A stretch of 64,000 bases of DNA from Magallana angulata (taxonomy: Eukaryota > Mollusca > Bivalvia > Ostreida > Ostreidae): positions 24,264,585 through 24,328,584 of the forward strand of contig NC_069117.1 of the NCBI RefSeq assembly GCF_025612915.1, read 5' to 3'. The notes beneath the pieces were generated by a model that saw only the letters and a list, made by a program, of their open reading frames with translations, did not search any database and was not told the DNA's origin. The translations under genes and the position numbers were made by a program. Shown one piece after another: positions 61,091 to 64,000 of this stretch; positions within the stretch are counted from its first letter, which is position 1; the number at the start of each line of letters is the position of its first letter.

Positions 61091-63960
61091 TTACATGTAT
61101 CCAATGGGAATGAAAGGATAACTGACCAATTCCAAATTCCAACAATCGAGAGAAAAAAATATACATGTTTGTGATAGCCAATCAACAAATTTAGGGCAAT
61201 CTAATTTGGTACAAGAAGTGTATGAATATAATGTCACACACTGAGTGTGGAACAATTTTATATGTTGTGCTTTGGCGCTGGTGAATGAATACACTTACAT
61301 GTATGAACAAACTACACATTTAGAGGTTGTTTGTTCTGTCGACTCGCTCCGTTTGCTGGTTCTCTGTCGACCCTCAGTGTCACTGGTTCCTTGAGTTGGA
61401 TGGATATAAGGAATATGGTGTATGACTGATTATTAATCAGGAAATGTATCCACTGTATATCCATATTATGATAACCTCAAAGGTCAACCAATGAAAAAAA
61501 CAGTATATGTATGACGATTGTACAGATGTGGCAGACTGCTTGGTGTGTTTTAGCATTATGTCAAAAAATGAATGTCGATCGTTGTTATAAATATTTGTTT
61601 TATTCGAAATATAATACTGGTTTTTAAGTCCCGTTTTATAAATCAGGGTGCAATTTTCTGTTTTGTGTCAATTGTGAGAATGCTTCGAAGTGTGTTTATT
61701 TGTACAGATCAAAAATGAAAGTTCAGTATTTTACGAGAGGTGCGCATTCCAAACCAGAACTTAATCACAAAAAAAAACTAAATCTGTGATATGAACTCTT
61801 AAGTGTGTATGCATAATTTTTCTTTTCATATTACATGAATAGTTGAATATATGTAGAGTTTTAGATGGGTATGTGCCATGTAGATTATTCATATGTCAAA
61901 TGCACACTTCTTTTGGAATCATCTTTACTGATTAAAAGTTTTTTTTACATGTTTATTGTTTGATTTTTATTCTAATATTTATGCTTCATAAAAATCTTTC
62001 TTTGTTAGTAGGTTTTAATAATATCTGATTCTCGAGTCATTAAAGAAATATTTCATATGTCGTATATACTTACACTGTGTATTCATTTTCTTGTTACAAC
62101 ACAGTAAATGACTGCCCAAGTTTAAAACCAAAAACTTTCTCTACAAAAGCGATTTTGAAATTGGAAATATGACCATTTTCTGATAATGACTATAATGTAT
62201 AGAAAGTGTCAAATTTCAAAATAACTATTAAAATATATTTATATATATTTTCATTTACTAAGTATGATTCCTTCTATTTCTTACGGAAATAAGTAATTCC
62301 CAGTTCCATAGATCGAAAATGAAAGGACTGAAATCTACACTATTATGATCTAATACGTTTATCGATTGGTCGAAACCTTCAGCAGCCTTCGATAAAAAAA
62401 AATCACGGACTGCACGAAATAAGCATAATGACTCAAATTCCCATACAAGACGACTATTTTCTTTTATCTGACGTACATATTGTACTGACATTAGCAATGA
62501 TTTAGTTACTTTTACTTACTCTTTGCGATTAATTCAATAATTTATTAAATGAAAGGTGTGAATATAAACAATAAAAATCAAAGATTCATGTTAGTTATGA
62601 AGGCAGCGACCATTGCAGAAAAAAATTATATATTTTTCCCGTAGTGTCGCTACCCCCATACCCCGCATTAATCGCCAAAGAAAGCATTTTATTTATTATA
62701 TAACAGTCTATTTCATTCAATCATTCGATACATGATAAATAGGAACTCAGATTTGGTCAGTATGCTTGTTTCTTTTACAAATACATCACAATATTTCTAT
62801 AAAAGTGAGCATAAAATATCACTTCATGTCCATCAAATCGAACCCCGGCAAAGGACAAGAGCGTACAATGTCTGACAAATCCCCCGTACTCAGGAATTTG
62901 AAATGGCATATGAACATATAAAAATCTCTATACCGGTATTTGAAACTGTGCATCTTTAAATAAAAGTACCTTTAGAATGGAGTCAGGACCCATTCATACC
63001 TAATTTTGCAATTAAGAACAGTGAATGGTCCAAGATTTAGGCAAAAAACGGCGTGCAGCCTAATTTGGAATCCTATACTTGTCGTGTTAATAGAATGAAA
63101 TCACATTATTGACTTCCATCGTGAAATTTATAATGAAAACAATGCATACAATTCAAAAATTAATATTCTAACTTGAATTGAAATTCTTTCGTCTTCATTG
63201 CTCCGAGTAGGGGATATACTACGCCTCTGTTCTTTATATTCAGGTAAATAGGTATTAATAAATCCAGTAGCAAAGCGGATCAGACACCCTTGACTTCGGG
63301 AGATGCCAAAATGGTGGGAGTAAAAGGCAGCGATTTGATAGTTGAATAGTCTATCTAACATTAGATTCAATTCCAAAAATTTAACATACATGTAATTAAA
63401 GAGTTGAAAAACCCAATCCCGATTAACATTTTCTATGATTATTTTCTGACTGACGTGCGGGAAGTTAGTCATATAAAAATGATAAAATAGTTCATGACAA
63501 TAAAGATAATTCCTGAAGAACACATAGAAAAAATATATACATGTATAACTATCGTGCGTGAGAGAATCTTTGTTTTAGATCATGCCAAACACCAACATAG
63601 TAATCATGCACCAGCTACGAGAAATTATTTTTTGTTCAATCAATTTGTGAAAATATCTTTTTAAAATGCCATGTTTGGTTAAAACCAAAATCCTATATAA
63701 TAATTTCATGTATTCATTCTCCGTTCTTATTAGTTCAATACATTTTGAATTTTATTTTTTAATTCAACATGTGTCCCCGCATGCAGAAACACCCAAGGGA
63801 AAAGCCGTTCAAATATAGAACTTCCCTATAAATTTCACCCTTTAATAGGCACATAGCAACAGGGGACAAACGAGTATATTAAGGGCTTAATAATTTGAAA
63901 TAATGGATACATTTTTTTTTATTTCAATTATTGAACCTATTAAGACAAGGTTTATATATA
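61091..63960. other. Receptor 3' flank, no supported gene
   Basis: This contains the receptor 3' UTR and then AT-rich sequence. ATTAAA at 61931-61936 is a possible polyadenylation site. A 131-codon minus-strand frame at 63128-63523 matches nothing I recognise and is not called. Confidence 0.5.
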
Positions 63961-63963
63961 CTA

Positions 63964-63968
<5 letters not shown>

Positions 63969-64000
<32 letters not shown>
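63969..64000. repeat. (TA)n microsatellite at window edge
   Basis: A GTGTG start followed by at least 15 TA units; continues past the window. Confidence 0.95.

Noticed and set aside
63128-63523. 131-codon minus-strand frame near the right edge
   Set aside because: No recognised family and no splice or promoter support. It may be a repeat fragment; the evidence is too weak to call it.

Overview
The window is AT-rich animal DNA. Short coding exons are separated by AT-rich introns, and mollusc-type dispersed repeats, palindrome-rich spacers and long poly-G/C tracts are common. Predicted PEX19, LRRC58 and LEO1 proteins and the repeat families point to a bivalve mollusc, probably oyster-like; the species assignment is inference.

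Region 1 (1-13740): the 3' part of a LINE (Tx1/L1-like reverse transcriptase, open from the window edge to 2061) ends in a poly-A tail fused directly to nucleotide 22 of a tRNA-Val(AAC) gene. This is the first gene of a tandem array in which three valine isoacceptor genes repeat in the order AAC-TAC-CAC with a unit of about 1613 bp. I count 21 tRNA loci: 17 intact, one CAC/TAC chimera formed by recombination inside the tRNA, two degenerate genes at the right border, and the LINE-truncated one. Each TAC-CAC spacer carries a 218-bp inverted-repeat element.

Region 2 (13745-15200): degenerate minisatellite built on a roughly 20-bp GTGTGAAGATGTGATTGTCA-like motif, then a (TC)20 tract.

Region 3 (15711-24427): PEX19 (minus, 8 exons, 282 aa, ending in a CaaX box CPMM) is head to head with LRRC58 (plus, 3 exons, 357 aa). 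Their start codons are 650 bp apart across an interval that holds a 20-bp poly-G tract.

Region 4 (26255-38663): LEO1 (minus, 13 exons, 644 aa), a subunit of the Paf1 complex, convergent with LRRC58. One exon encodes an unusual 141-residue [10 protein letters not shown] repeat. Its 6.2-kb last intron carries mollusc repeats.

Region 5 (38664-50183): mostly non-coding. It holds a 1.4-kb element with inverted ends and two copies of a strong hairpin, a 166-bp MITE, and a candidate first coding exon for the next gene (42503-42521).

Region 6 (50184-61090): a receptor tyrosine kinase gene of at least 19 exons. It encodes a signal peptide, four Ig-like domains, two calcium-binding EGF domains, one transmembrane helix and a complete FGFR/VEGFR-like kinase. 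One intron is GC-AG. A 2.6-kb intron contains a tRNA-like SINE head and a tandem 166-bp repeat element.

Region 7 (61091-64000): 3' flank with no gene I can support, ending in (TA)n at the window edge.

The standout is Region 1: a tRNA-gene array of all three intergenic-linked valine isoacceptors, homogenised like a satellite, with a LINE inserted precisely in the tRNA D-loop. The protein-coding genes are ordinary housekeeping loci plus one signalling receptor with an uncommon extracellular layout.
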